Source of the DNA: an uncultured Tateyamaria sp.
Lineage (GTDB): Bacteria; Pseudomonadota; Alphaproteobacteria; Rhodobacterales; Rhodobacteraceae
NCBI RefSeq assembly: GCF_947496075.1
Contig: NZ_CANMBJ010000005.1
Span: 124,001 to 188,000, forward strand
Reading direction: 5' to 3'
DNA: 64,000 nt
How positions within the stretch are numbered: the stretch's first letter is position 1; each line of letters begins with the position of its first letter. The notes beneath the pieces were generated by a model. The model had not been told where the DNA came from, did not search any database, and was given only the letters and a program-made list of their open reading frames with translations. This document shows positions 38,001 to 49,125 of the stretch, one piece after another. The position numbers were made by a program, and so were the translations under genes.

Positions 38001-41000
38001 GGTGTTGGGGGCAAAGTTGACCACCACCGCCGACACGCCCGAGTGGATCAAGGTCGCGGATGATGCCACATCCAGCCTTGATCCATCCATGGTGCACACC
38101 ACGGGCCCGGCCACGCCGCCGTGGACCGTGGGACCATTGCGCGCACTGGTCGAAAAACCGCTGATTTTCCCGATGAACAACATCAATAGCTGGTCCGACG
38201 GGGATGACGACTACATCATCAACACATTGTCTGAGGATGTTGTGCAAGCGGTGCGGGATTGGCGCAAGGACACGGGCGCAACCACAGGTCCGTGGCTGAC
38301 CAATCAGCTGTTTGGTGGTGAATCAGATGCCGATCAGCAGACTGACCTTTCAAGTGGCGGCACGCCCTGGGAGGCGGACAGCGCACTGGTCCTGCCGATC
38401 CGATTGGCCTCGATCCCCGATCCGGATGCGGTTGAGCCGGGTGCAATCCTGACTGACACGTTCTCGTTGTTGGGTACGGACGAAGCCAACCGTGCGATGT
38501 TGCAGGCCCTGCTGGACGAGATTGACGCAGGCAACGAGTCCGTGAACTCCATCGACTTGTTGGTGAGCGAAAGCCGGGGCAACTGGGCGTCTTCCAAGAC
38601 ACCCCGCGTATTGGTGCGCACCGATCTGTCGACCGTCAGCACACCTGCGGGGGTGGCCGCCGCCAACGCGGTGGCCGAAGCCAATGCGGGCACGGATGCC
38701 GAACCGACCCCCAGCCTAAACTGGGCGAAACCAGGTGAAGGTGGTGTGCAACTTGCCCGGTTCCTGCGCCTGACATGGGAAGTGTCCGTCGTGCATTCGT
38801 CGGGTTTCTACCTGCAAGTCGAAGGGCTTGATCTGAACATATTCCAGAACGGTCCGGCTGATCTGGCGTTGGTGGTGCAATTCGGCACCAAAGGGTCGAT
38901 CACACGTGCAGCACCCTACCAAAACGCGTTGATCGGATCGGCGCCCGACAAGGGCAAGGCGATCTTCAGCACGTTGGCCGAAGACTCGGACGGCACTCCA
39001 GTCCAGGGATATGCTGCTGCCTATGCTGGCGGTTCAGTCGGGTGGTCGATCACTTGGGACAACGCACCAGACGAGGCAGATGCAGGCAGCGGTGACTTTC
39101 TGCAGGGGCTGTACCAGATGGTCAGCTACCGCATCGAAAAGATCAATGGCACTGCTCAGCCCAATGAGAACTGGAGCCGTCCGATCAATGCGAATGACGA
39201 AAGCGGTGCCGGTGCCGACGCGGTCACGTGGATCTATTCCAAGGCGTTCGAAACGGCGACGCCGGTGGGAAGCGACAACCGCTATGGCGCGATCAACGAT
39301 ACGTTCACAGTGCGCATCTCGATCGAGGACGTGTTCGGAAACTCGGTCCCTGCATCGCTGATGGCCACCACGGACCTGAAGGTCGTTTACAACGACGATC
39401 TGATGGGGTTGGCCGATTGGTCGGGCACGCAGGTGTATTACGCGGTCGAAGACAAGGGTGGCGTGCAGTTGGAACTGCGCATGTCGTTCGATCCGTCGAC
39501 GATCCAGGATGCCGAAGGCAAGGTGAATGCAGATCAATTGCAGGTCACAACCGACCAATATGCCAAGATCTATGAACAACTAACCGATCAACCGAACACC
39601 AGCGCTGCGGTGGATACCGGCGACACGCTGGCGGATGCACCTTTGGGTGTGCTGGCGTCGGGGGACAGCGTGATATCGGGCCTCGTGGGTTACATAACGC
39701 CTCTGCTGGACTGGCTACGGGCAGGCGGTACCGGTGAGGCACCTGCGGCCATTACGTTGGCCATGCCGCTCGACAAATCACAGCCTGCAAACTGGGCGGG
39801 TGACTTGCAGGAGCTGGTGGTCAGCCTGGTGCTTCAACGGGCTGATGTGCCTGATGACATTGCCGACAAAGCACCTGAGGTCCGCATGGTCACCTCTCCG
39901 ATGCAGCCGGTGGAGGACACGGGCGAAAAGGACGATCCCTCGGGCCTGACGACGTTCGCCGACAAGTTCGAGACGGCGTATTATCCGTTCGATGACAAGG
40001 TTGGCGTGGTCAAGGTTGCCACCGGGCAGAACAGCGACATCACCAGCCAACGCTTTGGCCGCCGCAGCATTTGGTTGCAGCGCTGGGGCAAGGGCGTGGG
40101 CACCGAGGTCGAGATCGTCAAAGGCGAAGATGGCAAACCCGAGCCGATCTTCTATGCACCGCCCCCCCTCAGCCGTCAACTGATCACGCGGGACGTGCCG
40201 AACCTGAAGGATTACGGCAATCCCAGCGGCTCGGACAAAGGCTATGATCTGGTCAATCGCATTTTCAACAGTACGGATATGGACCAATGGGGCGCGCTGT
40301 TCCTGACCACGGTCGAAACGATCTTTAGCCCGATCATGGCCCCGGCCGTTGCGGATCATTCCAGTATCGAGGACGAGCTGTACGATCCCTTTGTGGAGAA
40401 CAAGGAAACGTTGGCCGGGTCGATTTCGGACAAGATCACCTATGTCTACGACGAACTGGACGGCACGGGTGATCCGAAGTCTGCCAAAGAGACGTGGCGG
40501 CAGGCCTTGCTGCGCACGTTGGCCAATGACTATGGCTTCTCGACGCTGACGCAGCTGGAGGCGATTGTGAACCTCAACGGTCCGATCGAACCCAGCGGGG
40601 ACCCTTCGCTGCCGCCACAACTCTATGGTGCCGTGCAGGTCCCCGGACAGGGTGACCCGGACAAGCTGCCCTATTCGCTGACGCCGTCGACCCTACCGCT
40701 GGTGCAAACCACAGACGACCAAAAGAACTGGCTGAACTTCCTGGTTTCGGCCAGTGACCCAGAGGCACAGCGCGCTTTCAATCTGGATCTGAACTATGAG
40801 GTCAACCAGTTGGAGCATCAGCGCGATGGTCAGGCATCGGATCGTGGATATGTCCCGTCCAGCTGGCTGACCTTTGTCCTGCAACAAAACCCCGGCGATC
40901 TGCCGCAGGAACAGGACAACACGCTGACACAGCCGATTGGCGAAACACGGATTCCGATCCCGTTGCGCAGCTATCCGCCCTTGCCCAAACTGCTGTCGAC

Positions 41001-42195
41001 CAAGGCGCAGGCCAAAACGACGGTCAGCACCATTCAGGATGCGCTGGTCTGGAGCTACGAGTTGCAGGTCGAACGCTCGGCCGCCGATCAGGACACCCTG
41101 AACCTGTCGCTGACGTTCAACCAGCTGCAAACGAACATGGGTCCCACATCGGTCTCTACCGCGGCCTTGTTGGCCACCGACGACGGGCGCGACCCGCCCA
41201 AGGATTTGTTCGATGCGCTGGCGCGGTTTGTCTTTGAATATCCACAGCTCGAACCCAAAATCGAACAACTGCCCGCCGATGGTGGTGCAGAGTCGGTCAA
41301 CGCGCTCAAGGATTTCAGCGCGATCATCGCAGGCGTTGCGGCAACATGGAGCAGCTGGCAACCGCCGGAGCCACCGCGCGGTGGGCTGGACCGGGTCACG
41401 GCGGATGACGACACTGAAGTCTGGCACTTTAACATCCAGAATGTCGAAAACAGCACGGACTTACAGGTGAAAGGCACTTGGTCGCGCTCAAGCGGCACGC
41501 CGCCATGGCCAACGATCACTGGTTACACGTTCAAATCAGCCAGCGGTGATACAGCGATCTATTCGCCCGACAACGGCAAGTCGGAACGTGTTCTGACGCT
41601 GACATGGGAGAACCTTTACGTCCTTGACTACCAGAATGTGCTGCCAAGCGCGTTCACCGAGCGGAACCGAAACCTCGCCGTCCCACCCCAGCAGACCAAC
41701 CCGGACTTTGTCTATCGCACTGAAACGGTCGCGTGGCCCACGCCTATCGTGCCTCTGATTGGTGCACCAGACCAGATAGACCTCGAGTCAAAGGCGACGC
41801 TGGCAGAAGCTGTTGAGGCGATGTTGATCGACCTGACCACCCCGCCGAAGGATTCGGTTCAGAACGGCACCAACCCACCGTTGGAAACTGAAAGCTCGAT
41901 TTCCTACCGGTATGAGGTCATGGCGAATAAGGGCAACAGCGCCTACAGCGTGCTGCCGGTCTTCCTGGTCGCAGGTAAAGTTGATCCGGGTGATGAAAGG
42001 ACACTGGCTGCTCAGATCGCGTCAAATCTGGCAAATTGGCAAGCAACCACGAGCGCACAATCCCCCGACAGCAGTCTAAAGTTTCTGCTGACGGTATTTG
42101 CGACCACGATTGTCACCGACAATGACCGACTGCCGCTGGTGCAGTTCCAGGAGCTGGTGATCCCTGTGCCGAAGGATAGTTCAGGTTGGTGGTGA
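32092..42195 (+). CDS. Giant 3367-residue protein with an N-terminal small-protein domain
   Basis: 3367 aa (roughly 360 kDa), unbroken. GGGGGTG precedes ATG 32092. Residues 1-115 (MANAYFLNGSISDIELVLNQ...) repeat the fold of the small proteins upstream. The rest is mostly beta-rich and matches no family I can name with certainty. Residues about 1378-1422 are a low-complexity Gly/Asp/Lys linker (PPEKKEPDGGGGKNGNG... DDDKDGDDKDEGG). About 1455-1665 follows a run of alternating hydrophobic strands (LSLPNFSISIWTNGDWRFAI; SIKIVFVKISFSFTAKLDL) that recalls, without proof, DUF6603-type proteins. No signal peptide, transmembrane helix, RTX repeats or catalytic motif seen. Ends DSSGWW inside a hairpin. 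Confidence 0.85.
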   Translation: MANAYFLNGSISDIELVLNQGGKRSIKGLDLQNAQLDMTTEYGWAATPAADVLGTGSNELVVNINNGPTIKYEIYVGHEVKTVLDVQIIVFDNALQPRNTVTTDGFEISVILFDEEKTVAMAAMEEHEPDAALFTTRTAPAVVPHESGDDISFARAATDDTATLYVASNNGSGGGNIALTYYYLFEGQSTTDTLTLPESYDRTGAYVFSDEDVDPNDLLAELNGVLTKEPTTFSRIAWRHDANTYDIVASSTAYAVPTNATLQIGTWQLDLRRNTRISLDIDAPAIKFDKASGEESIQVQIVENDLPQPVGTRPTQVVLPLSGNHRGTLTFAWDWSHYELGQQYAGLQRVFYGHDATGADAAQYPLFTPASDPGPIRVKDLFFNVYLQPLSPLNDLRTRMALDLGEPNALTSQYLSSTTNAPVSISPAAPKTQDLTGGFAFAKNTGTEESDRYLCPVGEFEVAPGDGLTAEERVQIRSGLAGTEYVLVEPGDRLLFESGKPAFAKSYDPQDGTPTTLDGALTTSWIRVLKQSAVEAADDVEVVNTSYCAQASSSTYFGRELDAAKARYEFPIAVGASLLQFEQANEDVAFPMLPYGGVFYSDDDEGIVNPNADLSAEELSAIERQVVSPDRRDTLQPYFSVDYGPIFFDTSTNLAFDGGFARTPLGLLVELNPVNGGTPPAGTIKNLILARSPQNPDQFLQLTSNEGSNGVVNPTFSNTVLNDSLFMVATDQSAFEPFPDKNIKLGDFTFDVQMGNADNQAVAIFKFVPGVSARALIEDDNTWTTLIADGATKSDVQTRLLTYLKAADEGGDLFAAFRQTIDDPNWNGILIFNCPLNYDELPLDIQILLGGIKGQLLAHHFGITINRVEDKDSAASVEHSSLFSVINYDASKLDPPYTIPASPPTEFPDFRVLLLNVQYANSKLAVFDSQIAFSIKELFGSSVTLQPGPSLDYPEYGTIVIDGVYTLFEDGTGSLLFSTQDERSFVYDDTGDKFTALVAQSITEATLVPVTRRDGTGDCEVIAASAFRISGLLAFKDGIAGDLFSYGEVADNVPTKGLAITGYSFDMTTCIKADNTADLIDGIPTNLTGVKVDQMLSEARDYSFERTFPGIIEAVLPSPDGLTPSEIGEWQVKTGSGTNTGAPRYSLQFEVPLGTFGMLASFKTDLTATLLIGWDPDATDPEKQVGVILRLPPEISGPKGFMFEGVIASDFEYVQLDRFEFGETTYVSMLRFMHFQSMLLNFFLSYGVGPKDLGIFGAPGDPGGRNSLFWIGKSTDTDWNGPTISVTLVDVPQGYLGRSFEIKTDPTNPNVITDVFNQLNLMTDKTVEQVARLIFANLDLYNSDAGIAFALQFKYQSLKLTTVLIDSSFYGLQINITPPEKKEPDGGGGKNGNGKRLVASDGNAVMADDDKDGDDKDEGGFLGKVKGFTFTIIYRKVSDEVGVYSADIYLDLGTIPLGPVMLSLPNFSISIWTNGDWRFAIGWPFTGTTAHPITVQFQAGPLPLIVKAGFYLGKLSSAAAPDQFGTEFNLIWTFGLGIAGGVGKEFEKGPLKAGASLMLGCTIEGFLASFDGKMTQTGVDYWWWGVSLSLTGNVFGKVDFKIIAVDVSLTISLTVAFAIETAHSSPLKLTAEVVAKASIKIVFVKISFSFTAKLDLIDTVIGSGSAVAKLSGPTPTAVNSGRPLEADILLEAMARPASAPWARLSHGIHTRLVKDKTPITVGFVLQPTAIATGDSTENWAPQGVATLVLESGSLGSPFGVLASELSSWLVHNYSGSATTFQEQLAATEAALQNGEFDREAILKALSDTFIFNIGKTTFTADTAVVSMAMPDSLGLEYNGGKVMNASLRSAIASFGHLRLPSNYTDIVAAYFGGGDSLQAAEMVEESTAALVFDEYFNLLGQQVIELLIETGAPDLDTALSEISIDDLGGFVSRFLMGGVRLPDPNDTSKLEALYVLTGQQFALVKADDAWVLGAKLTTTADTPEWIKVADDATSSLDPSMVHTTGPATPPWTVGPLRALVEKPLIFPMNNINSWSDGDDDYIINTLSEDVVQAVRDWRKDTGATTGPWLTNQLFGGESDADQQTDLSSGGTPWEADSALVLPIRLASIPDPDAVEPGAILTDTFSLLGTDEANRAMLQALLDEIDAGNESVNSIDLLVSESRGNWASSKTPRVLVRTDLSTVSTPAGVAAANAVAEANAGTDAEPTPSLNWAKPGEGGVQLARFLRLTWEVSVVHSSGFYLQVEGLDLNIFQNGPADLALVVQFGTKGSITRAAPYQNALIGSAPDKGKAIFSTLAEDSDGTPVQGYAAAYAGGSVGWSITWDNAPDEADAGSGDFLQGLYQMVSYRIEKINGTAQPNENWSRPINANDESGAGADAVTWIYSKAFETATPVGSDNRYGAINDTFTVRISIEDVFGNSVPASLMATTDLKVVYNDDLMGLADWSGTQVYYAVEDKGGVQLELRMSFDPSTIQDAEGKVNADQLQVTTDQYAKIYEQLTDQPNTSAAVDTGDTLADAPLGVLASGDSVISGLVGYITPLLDWLRAGGTGEAPAAITLAMPLDKSQPANWAGDLQELVVSLVLQRADVPDDIADKAPEVRMVTSPMQPVEDTGEKDDPSGLTTFADKFETAYYPFDDKVGVVKVATGQNSDITSQRFGRRSIWLQRWGKGVGTEVEIVKGEDGKPEPIFYAPPPLSRQLITRDVPNLKDYGNPSGSDKGYDLVNRIFNSTDMDQWGALFLTTVETIFSPIMAPAVADHSSIEDELYDPFVENKETLAGSISDKITYVYDELDGTGDPKSAKETWRQALLRTLANDYGFSTLTQLEAIVNLNGPIEPSGDPSLPPQLYGAVQVPGQGDPDKLPYSLTPSTLPLVQTTDDQKNWLNFLVSASDPEAQRAFNLDLNYEVNQLEHQRDGQASDRGYVPSSWLTFVLQQNPGDLPQEQDNTLTQPIGETRIPIPLRSYPPLPKLLSTKAQAKTTVSTIQDALVWSYELQVERSAADQDTLNLSLTFNQLQTNMGPTSVSTAALLATDDGRDPPKDLFDALARFVFEYPQLEPKIEQLPADGGAESVNALKDFSAIIAGVAATWSSWQPPEPPRGGLDRVTADDDTEVWHFNIQNVENSTDLQVKGTWSRSSGTPPWPTITGYTFKSASGDTAIYSPDNGKSERVLTLTWENLYVLDYQNVLPSAFTERNRNLAVPPQQTNPDFVYRTETVAWPTPIVPLIGAPDQIDLESKATLAEAVEAMLIDLTTPPKDSVQNGTNPPLETESSISYRYEVMANKGNSAYSVLPVFLVAGKVDPGDERTLAAQIASNLANWQATTSAQSPDSSLKFLLTVFATTIVTDNDRLPLVQFQELVIPVPKDSSGWW

Positions 42196-42206
42196 TCCCA
42201 CCAACC
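42184..42206 (+). terminator. Hairpin at the end of the giant gene
   Basis: GGTTGGTGG-TGATC-CCACCAACC is a perfect 9-bp stem whose loop holds the TGA stop codon of the giant gene. It is followed by TTACGG rather than a T-run, the same ending as other hairpins in this window. It may end transcription or protect the 3' end. Confidence 0.6.
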
Positions 42207-42379
42207 TTACGGCTGCGCCTGGGTAGGTCCAGTATGTGTACCTGCGTAACCCCGTCAGGGCCTTTGAGACAGACTGGGTTGTTTTGCTAAGCGAGAGTTG
42301 TGAGCTCATCATGATCTTTGAGAGGATACGAGATGAGATCAAGTACTGGGCCGAATGGATAGCTGACAAGCTTGTAAAA

Positions 42380-42436
42380 AAGATCAGGCGCAAGACGCGG
42401 TAGAAATTTTCTGCCGAAGAGAAGATCCGCATTGTT
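42380..42436 (+). pseudogene. IS3-family orfA fragment, 5' part
   Basis: Reads KIRRKTR-stop-KFSAEEKIRIV, the N-terminus of the IS3-type orfA (usually ...RRKTRKKYSAEEKIRIVL...), with a TAG in frame. It is cut off where the IS5-type fragment begins. The 185 bp before it hold no recognised gene. Confidence 0.6.
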
Positions 42437-42449
42437 CCAGGGTCATGAA

Positions 42450-42748
42450 TCATAGCCAATAGATGACGATTGCCGAGAGGAACATCTTTGGGCAGCGATC
42501 ATACCGCGTTGCGGCACGCCGCCTGTCCTTGAGCCTGCCGAACATGATCTCGATGCGGTTACGCCGTTTGTCCTATTTGACGCCCATACTGGTCGCTGTT
42601 CGGTAGGCCTTGAGGTAGGTCGCATCGATCATGACGGCCTTTTCTTCGCTGTGCTCGGCAGCCAGCCCGACCACCAACTGAGTACGCCGGGGCAGACAGC
42701 GCGATGCTGCGTTTGCTCCGAGGTCGGCAGTGAGCCCCTTTGACAAAT
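42450..42748 (-). pseudogene. IS5-family transposase, internally deleted
   Basis: On the minus strand: SKGLTADLGANAASRCLPRR... LAAEHSEEKAVMIDATYLKA then YRTATSMGVK, directly joined through a TAG to DKRRNRIEIMFGRLKDRRRA, ATRYDRCPKMF and a shortened end IVIYWL. The middle ~100 residues with the second catalytic Asp are deleted. The conserved first Asp (MIDATYLKA) and the EIMFGRLKD motif identify the family. Inactive, inserted into the IS3 fragment. Confidence 0.8.
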
Positions 42749-42828
42749 GCTGGAATGCCGAGTTAGCTCTGAAATGATTTACTCAAACAACATGTCCCAA
42801 TAGTCGCCACAAAACTGAGAACATCGCG

Positions 42829-43176
42829 ATGTCCAAGCCTAGAAGTACGGCAACAATAGCGCCTGATGATCTGTCGAAAGCCTTGGAAATATGTGCGAGA
42901 TCACCTCTATCGAACGCGATTGGACGAAAAAAATGGCGTACAGATGCTTGGTCCGAAGTCATTGAGTTTTTTGGAGAAACGAAGGCAGATCTTATCCTGG
43001 AGACCCACGAGGAAATGACGAGCACGTTCTTCTCAATGAAGCCAACACATACCTCCGGCGCGAACTTGATGCATGACGCCAAGACTGTTCGAAACGACTT
43101 TCTTGCAGCATATCCATCAGTTCCCAACCAGCTGGTTCAGAGTTTGGTGGATGAATACTTCTGGCTAAGTCGATAG
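42829..43176 (+). CDS. Hypothetical protein, 115 aa
   Basis: Starts MSKPRSTATIAPDDLSKALE; predicted mainly helical, soluble, no Cys-rich or membrane part. No family is recognised. A TTGACA at 42740-42745 could be the -35 of a promoter. It lies just outside the IS fragments, so it may belong either to the accessory block or to the old chromosome. Ribosome site weak (GAGAA). The 135 bp after it contain nothing recognised. Confidence 0.5.
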   Translation: MSKPRSTATIAPDDLSKALEICARSPLSNAIGRKKWRTDAWSEVIEFFGETKADLILETHEEMTSTFFSMKPTHTSGANLMHDAKTVRNDFLAAYPSVPNQLVQSLVDEYFWLSR

Positions 43177-43311
43177 AGTATCGATTGTACTCGCAACAAC
43201 GACTGTCCGCTATTCGTCTCGCACATTGGAATTGGAACCGTCGGCGGCAGCTCCGTCCCGCACAGCCACCAATCGCCGAGTGTCAAAACATCGCTGACGA
43301 AAAAACCGGAG

Positions 43312-43662
43312 TTAGTACAGATCCCAATCGTCCGCCTGTCGTAACTCGCCCATGGCCATCCAGGCCAGCCGCACGCGTGCAATGCGCGTGTCGCCCCAGG
43401 TGCGGAACACGAGGTCAAACCCATCTTTTGTGATGGTTTCGGCCATGGCATCGGCGCGCAAGGCGGAGGCGGTATCAACGTCCCACATGGAAATCGACAC
43501 ATGAACGGACGGCTCTGTCCGGAACGGTTCGGAAAAGCTCACTCTACGCCGGCGTTCGCGTTGCCCACGGCCAGTCCACATCTCGCCCCCGTCCTCGAAA
43601 TCGGAGAACAGGACGGTGTCGCCTTGGTCGATGCCTATCAGGTGGTTGCGCAGTCGTTTCAT
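43312..43662 (-). CDS. H-type lectin domain protein
   Basis: 116 aa. The C-terminal half matches the H-type lectin fold of discoidin/Helix agglutinin: VSFSEPFRTEPSVHVSIS, DVDTASALRADAMAETIT and GFDLVFRTWGDTRIARVRLAWMAMG (given by parts, residues about 41-105). It would bind carbohydrate or act as a structural module; many bacterial copies have no known ligand. No signal peptide. Lies 118 bp downstream of atpC on the same strand but beyond its terminator. Confidence 0.75.
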   Translation of the reverse strand: MKRLRNHLIGIDQGDTVLFSDFEDGGEMWTGRGQRERRRRVSFSEPFRTEPSVHVSISMWDVDTASALRADAMAETITKDGFDLVFRTWGDTRIARVRLAWMAMGELRQADDWDLY

Positions 43663-43728
43663 CAGATCGTTCTTATTGGGCTTTGGTTTCGTACCACGTC
43701 AGACCGGTAATTTAAGGCCCCAAAATCG

Positions 43729-43758
43729 AAAAAAGGCCCCGCGATATGCGAGGCCTTT
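43729..43758 (-). terminator. Intrinsic terminator of the atp operon
   Basis: On the minus strand AGGCCTCGC pairs with GCGGGGCCT (one G-T pair) around a 5-nt loop, followed by TTTTTT (43734-43729). It lies 22 bp past the atpC stop. Confidence 0.82.
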
Positions 43759-43779
43759 CACACATCTCTTGAAAGAGTG

Positions 43780-44205
43780 TTACAGGCTGGGCTGCTTGGT
43801 GCTCAGCCCGATCTCGGACCCCATGGCTGCCATGTCGGCCAGCAGCTTGGCCGCATCGTCAACGGGGCCAGTGTCGCCCTGTGCCGCATCCTTGGCGCGG
43901 TTGTAGACATCCTGCACCTCGTCGAACATCGCGTCCAGCTGGTCCTGCGTCATATCACCCTTCGCAACCGCACGTTCCGCCAGAACGGACACGCCCTGCG
44001 CGCCGATCTCGGCGAAGCCGCCGGTCACAACGTATTCATGGGTGTCGTTGCCCGCCTCGACCTTGAGCACGCCGGGGCGCAGGGTCGTGATCGTGGGGGC
44101 ATGGTCGGCCATCACGGTCATATCGCCATCGGCACCGGGGATCTGTACGGCTGTCGCGTCCATGGATGCGAGGCTGCGCTCGGGCGATACCAAATCAAAT
44201 TGCAT
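43780..44205 (-). CDS. atpC: ATP synthase F1 epsilon subunit
   Basis: 141 aa from ATG 44205; a tandem ATG at 44208 lies closer to the AAGGAG site. Epsilon couples the rotor to gamma and regulates ATPase activity. The beta-sandwich begins [20 protein letters not shown] and has [16 protein letters not shown]; the C-terminal helical part is short, as in alphaproteobacteria. Last gene of the operon; 94 bp with two hairpin repeats separate it from atpD. Confidence 0.95.
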   Translation of the reverse strand: MQFDLVSPERSLASMDATAVQIPGADGDMTVMADHAPTITTLRPGVLKVEAGNDTHEYVVTGGFAEIGAQGVSVLAERAVAKGDMTQDQLDAMFDEVQDVYNRAKDAAQGDTGPVDDAAKLLADMAAMGSEIGLSTKQPSL

Positions 44206-44225
44206 CATCTTCTCCTTCAATGGGC

Positions 44226-44292
44226 GGTGGGGTTAAACCCCACCTTACGCCCGGAGTTCGTTCGGAGATGTAGGGCGGGGTTTCACCCCGCC
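44226..44292. repeat. Pair of hairpin repeats in the atpD-atpC gap
   Basis: GGTGGGG-TTAAA-CCCCACC (44226-44244) and GGCGGGGT-TTC-ACCCCGCC (44274-44292). The first is followed on the plus strand by TTACGCCC, like other hairpins here. This is the common Roseobacter-type intergenic palindrome; it could lower atpC relative to atpD or simply be a dispersed repeat. Confidence 0.7.
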
Positions 44293-44299
44293 ATGCACC

Positions 44300-45742
<1,443 letters not shown>

Positions 45743-46615
45743 TTACAGCGCTTCCGCGCCGGAAATGATTTCAATCAGCTCGTTCGTGATCACAGCCTGA
45801 CGCGAGCGGTTGAACTCGATGGTCAGCTTGTCGATCATGTCGCCAGCGTTGCGCGTCGCGTTGTCCATGGCGCTCATCCGGGCGCCCTGTTCGGACGCGC
45901 CGTTTTCCAGCAGGCCGGAAAAGATCGCCGTGGCCACGCCGCGCGGCAGAAGGTCGGCCAGAATGGCCTCTTCGTCCGGCTCGTAATCATAGAGCGTGTC
46001 GCTGCCCTCGTAATCCTCGGGGATCGCGAAGGGGATGATCTGTTGCGCTGTGGGGATCTGCGTCACGACGTTCTGGAACTTCGAGAAGAAGATCGTCGCC
46101 ACGTCATATTCGCCCGCATCAAAGCGGCCCAGCACGTCCTTGGCCACGCCTTGGGCATCCGCATAGCTCATGCGCTTGACCTCGGTCATGTCCACGTGAC
46201 CGACAAACATGTTGCCAAAGTCGCGTTTCAGCTGATCACGGCCTTTCTTGCCGACGGTCAGGATCTTGACCGTCTTGCCTGCGGCTTGCAGTTCCGTCGC
46301 CTTGGCCCGTGCCAGTTTGGCGATGTTGGTGTTAAAACCACCGCACAAACCACGTTCCGATGTCATCACCACCAAGAGATGCGTCTGATCCGAGCCCGTA
46401 CCGCTGAGCAGTTTGGGTGCGCTGTCGGAGCCGGCCGCCGCCGACGCCAGCCCCGCCATCACGGCTGTGAACCGTTCGGCATAGGGACGCGACATTTCGG
46501 CAGCTTCCTGGGCCCGCCGCAATTTCGCGGCGGCCACCATTTGCATGGCCTTGGTGATCTTCCGCGTCGACTTGACGCTTTCGATCCTGTTTTTCAGGTC
46601 CTTGAGATTTGGCAT
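45743..46615 (-). CDS. atpG: ATP synthase F1 gamma subunit
   Basis: 290 aa. Central rotor shaft. Typical termini: [20 protein letters not shown] at the start and [24 protein letters not shown] near the end, with [13 protein letters not shown] in the middle. Follows atpA by 12 bp. Conserved and complete. Confidence 0.97.
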   Translation of the reverse strand: MPNLKDLKNRIESVKSTRKITKAMQMVAAAKLRRAQEAAEMSRPYAERFTAVMAGLASAAAGSDSAPKLLSGTGSDQTHLLVVMTSERGLCGGFNTNIAKLARAKATELQAAGKTVKILTVGKKGRDQLKRDFGNMFVGHVDMTEVKRMSYADAQGVAKDVLGRFDAGEYDVATIFFSKFQNVVTQIPTAQQIIPFAIPEDYEGSDTLYDYEPDEEAILADLLPRGVATAIFSGLLENGASEQGARMSAMDNATRNAGDMIDKLTIEFNRSRQAVITNELIEIISGAEAL

Positions 46616-46627
46616 TGCCCGATCTCC

Positions 46628-48169
<1,542 letters not shown>

Positions 48170-48730
48170 TTATCCGACCTCTTTCATTGCATTCTGGAGG
48201 GAAGAGAGCTTGGAGCGGATCGACGTATCGATCATCTTCGAGCCCACTTTTACGATCAAACCGCCGATAAGGCTTTCATCGACGGTTGCATTGATGGTGA
48301 CGTCCTTGCCCATGCGGGCCTTGAGCGTCTTGGCAAGCTTGTCGCTTTGCGTTTTTGTCAGCGCCTTGGCGGACGTCACGTCTGCGGTCACTTCGCCTTT
48401 GTCCTCGGCGATCACCTCGCGCAGCGCCTGCACCAATTGCGGCAGCACGAACAGGCGGCGCTTTTCGGCCATCAGGGCCAGCGTGTTCGACATCAGGTCG
48501 GTCAGCTTGGCTTTCTTGGCGATCGCAGTGATGGCGGCGGCCTGCTCTTCCCGGCTGTAAACGGGCGATTGGATCAGGGCATTGAAGTCGCCGCTGTCAG
48601 CCATGGCGGCTGTCAGGGATTCAATATCACCTTCGAGTTTTTTGACGGCTTTGCCTTCTTTGGCAAGTTCGTAGACAGCAGTGGCATAGCGCGCGGCGAT
48701 ACCTGTGGAGATCGAAGCTGGTTCGGACAC
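48170..48730 (-). CDS. atpH: ATP synthase F1 delta subunit
   Basis: 186 aa from GTG 48730 (AAGGGTGG ahead). The frame is open to 48862 but the family begins near [21 protein letters not shown]. Delta links F1 to the peripheral stalk. C-terminal [20 protein letters not shown] is the family signature. First gene of the atpHAGDC operon; atpI/B/E/F must lie elsewhere, as is usual in Rhodobacterales. Confidence 0.94.
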   Translation of the reverse strand: MSEPASISTGIAARYATAVYELAKEGKAVKKLEGDIESLTAAMADSGDFNALIQSPVYSREEQAAAITAIAKKAKLTDLMSNTLALMAEKRRLFVLPQLVQALREVIAEDKGEVTADVTSAKALTKTQSDKLAKTLKARMGKDVTINATVDESLIGGLIVKVGSKMIDTSIRSKLSSLQNAMKEVG

Positions 48731-49125
48731 GTCCACCCTTTCGATGTCTTGGCCCGGATTGCTGCACACGGATGCGTGGCCCGGGGTGTTGGACCGCCCT
48801 GATTTTGGCCAAGGCGTGAAAATCAGGGGGGATGTAGCAGAGGGTTTGCCACCCCGCAACATGTGTTCGTGAACGGGCGTTAGGGCGGTTATTTCGCGAT
48901 TTCAAGGGGTTAACAAAACTGCGACCGTTTGGCCCGCAGGAATTGCAAAATTTCCGTCACAAAACGTGGGCGTTTGGGGGCGATTCCGGGTCTAACGGGG
49001 CGATATGTGGTTCAATCGCAACGGGTCATTGAGCGCGACAGCACTTGCAAGATCGGTTTGTTGACTCGCATTGGCGTCAGATACAACTTCCGGGCGTTCG
49101 GGGGGCGAACGGGAAAGGAATTGGT
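48731..49125. other. Divergent region between atpH and the RTX-type gene
   Basis: 395 bp without a gene. On the minus strand TTGAAA-n17-TAACGC (about 48901-48873) is a weak promoter candidate for atp. The rest is not recognised. It must carry promoters for both directions. Confidence 0.4.

Noticed and set aside
34471-38247. Long minus-strand frames inside the giant gene
   Set aside because: They overlap a continuous 3367-codon frame with good ribosome site and coherent protein-like composition; their own products look like reversed-frame artefacts.
32092-42195. RTX adhesin or type I-secreted toxin
   Set aside because: No GGxGxD repeats and no C-terminal secretion-type region were seen in the giant.
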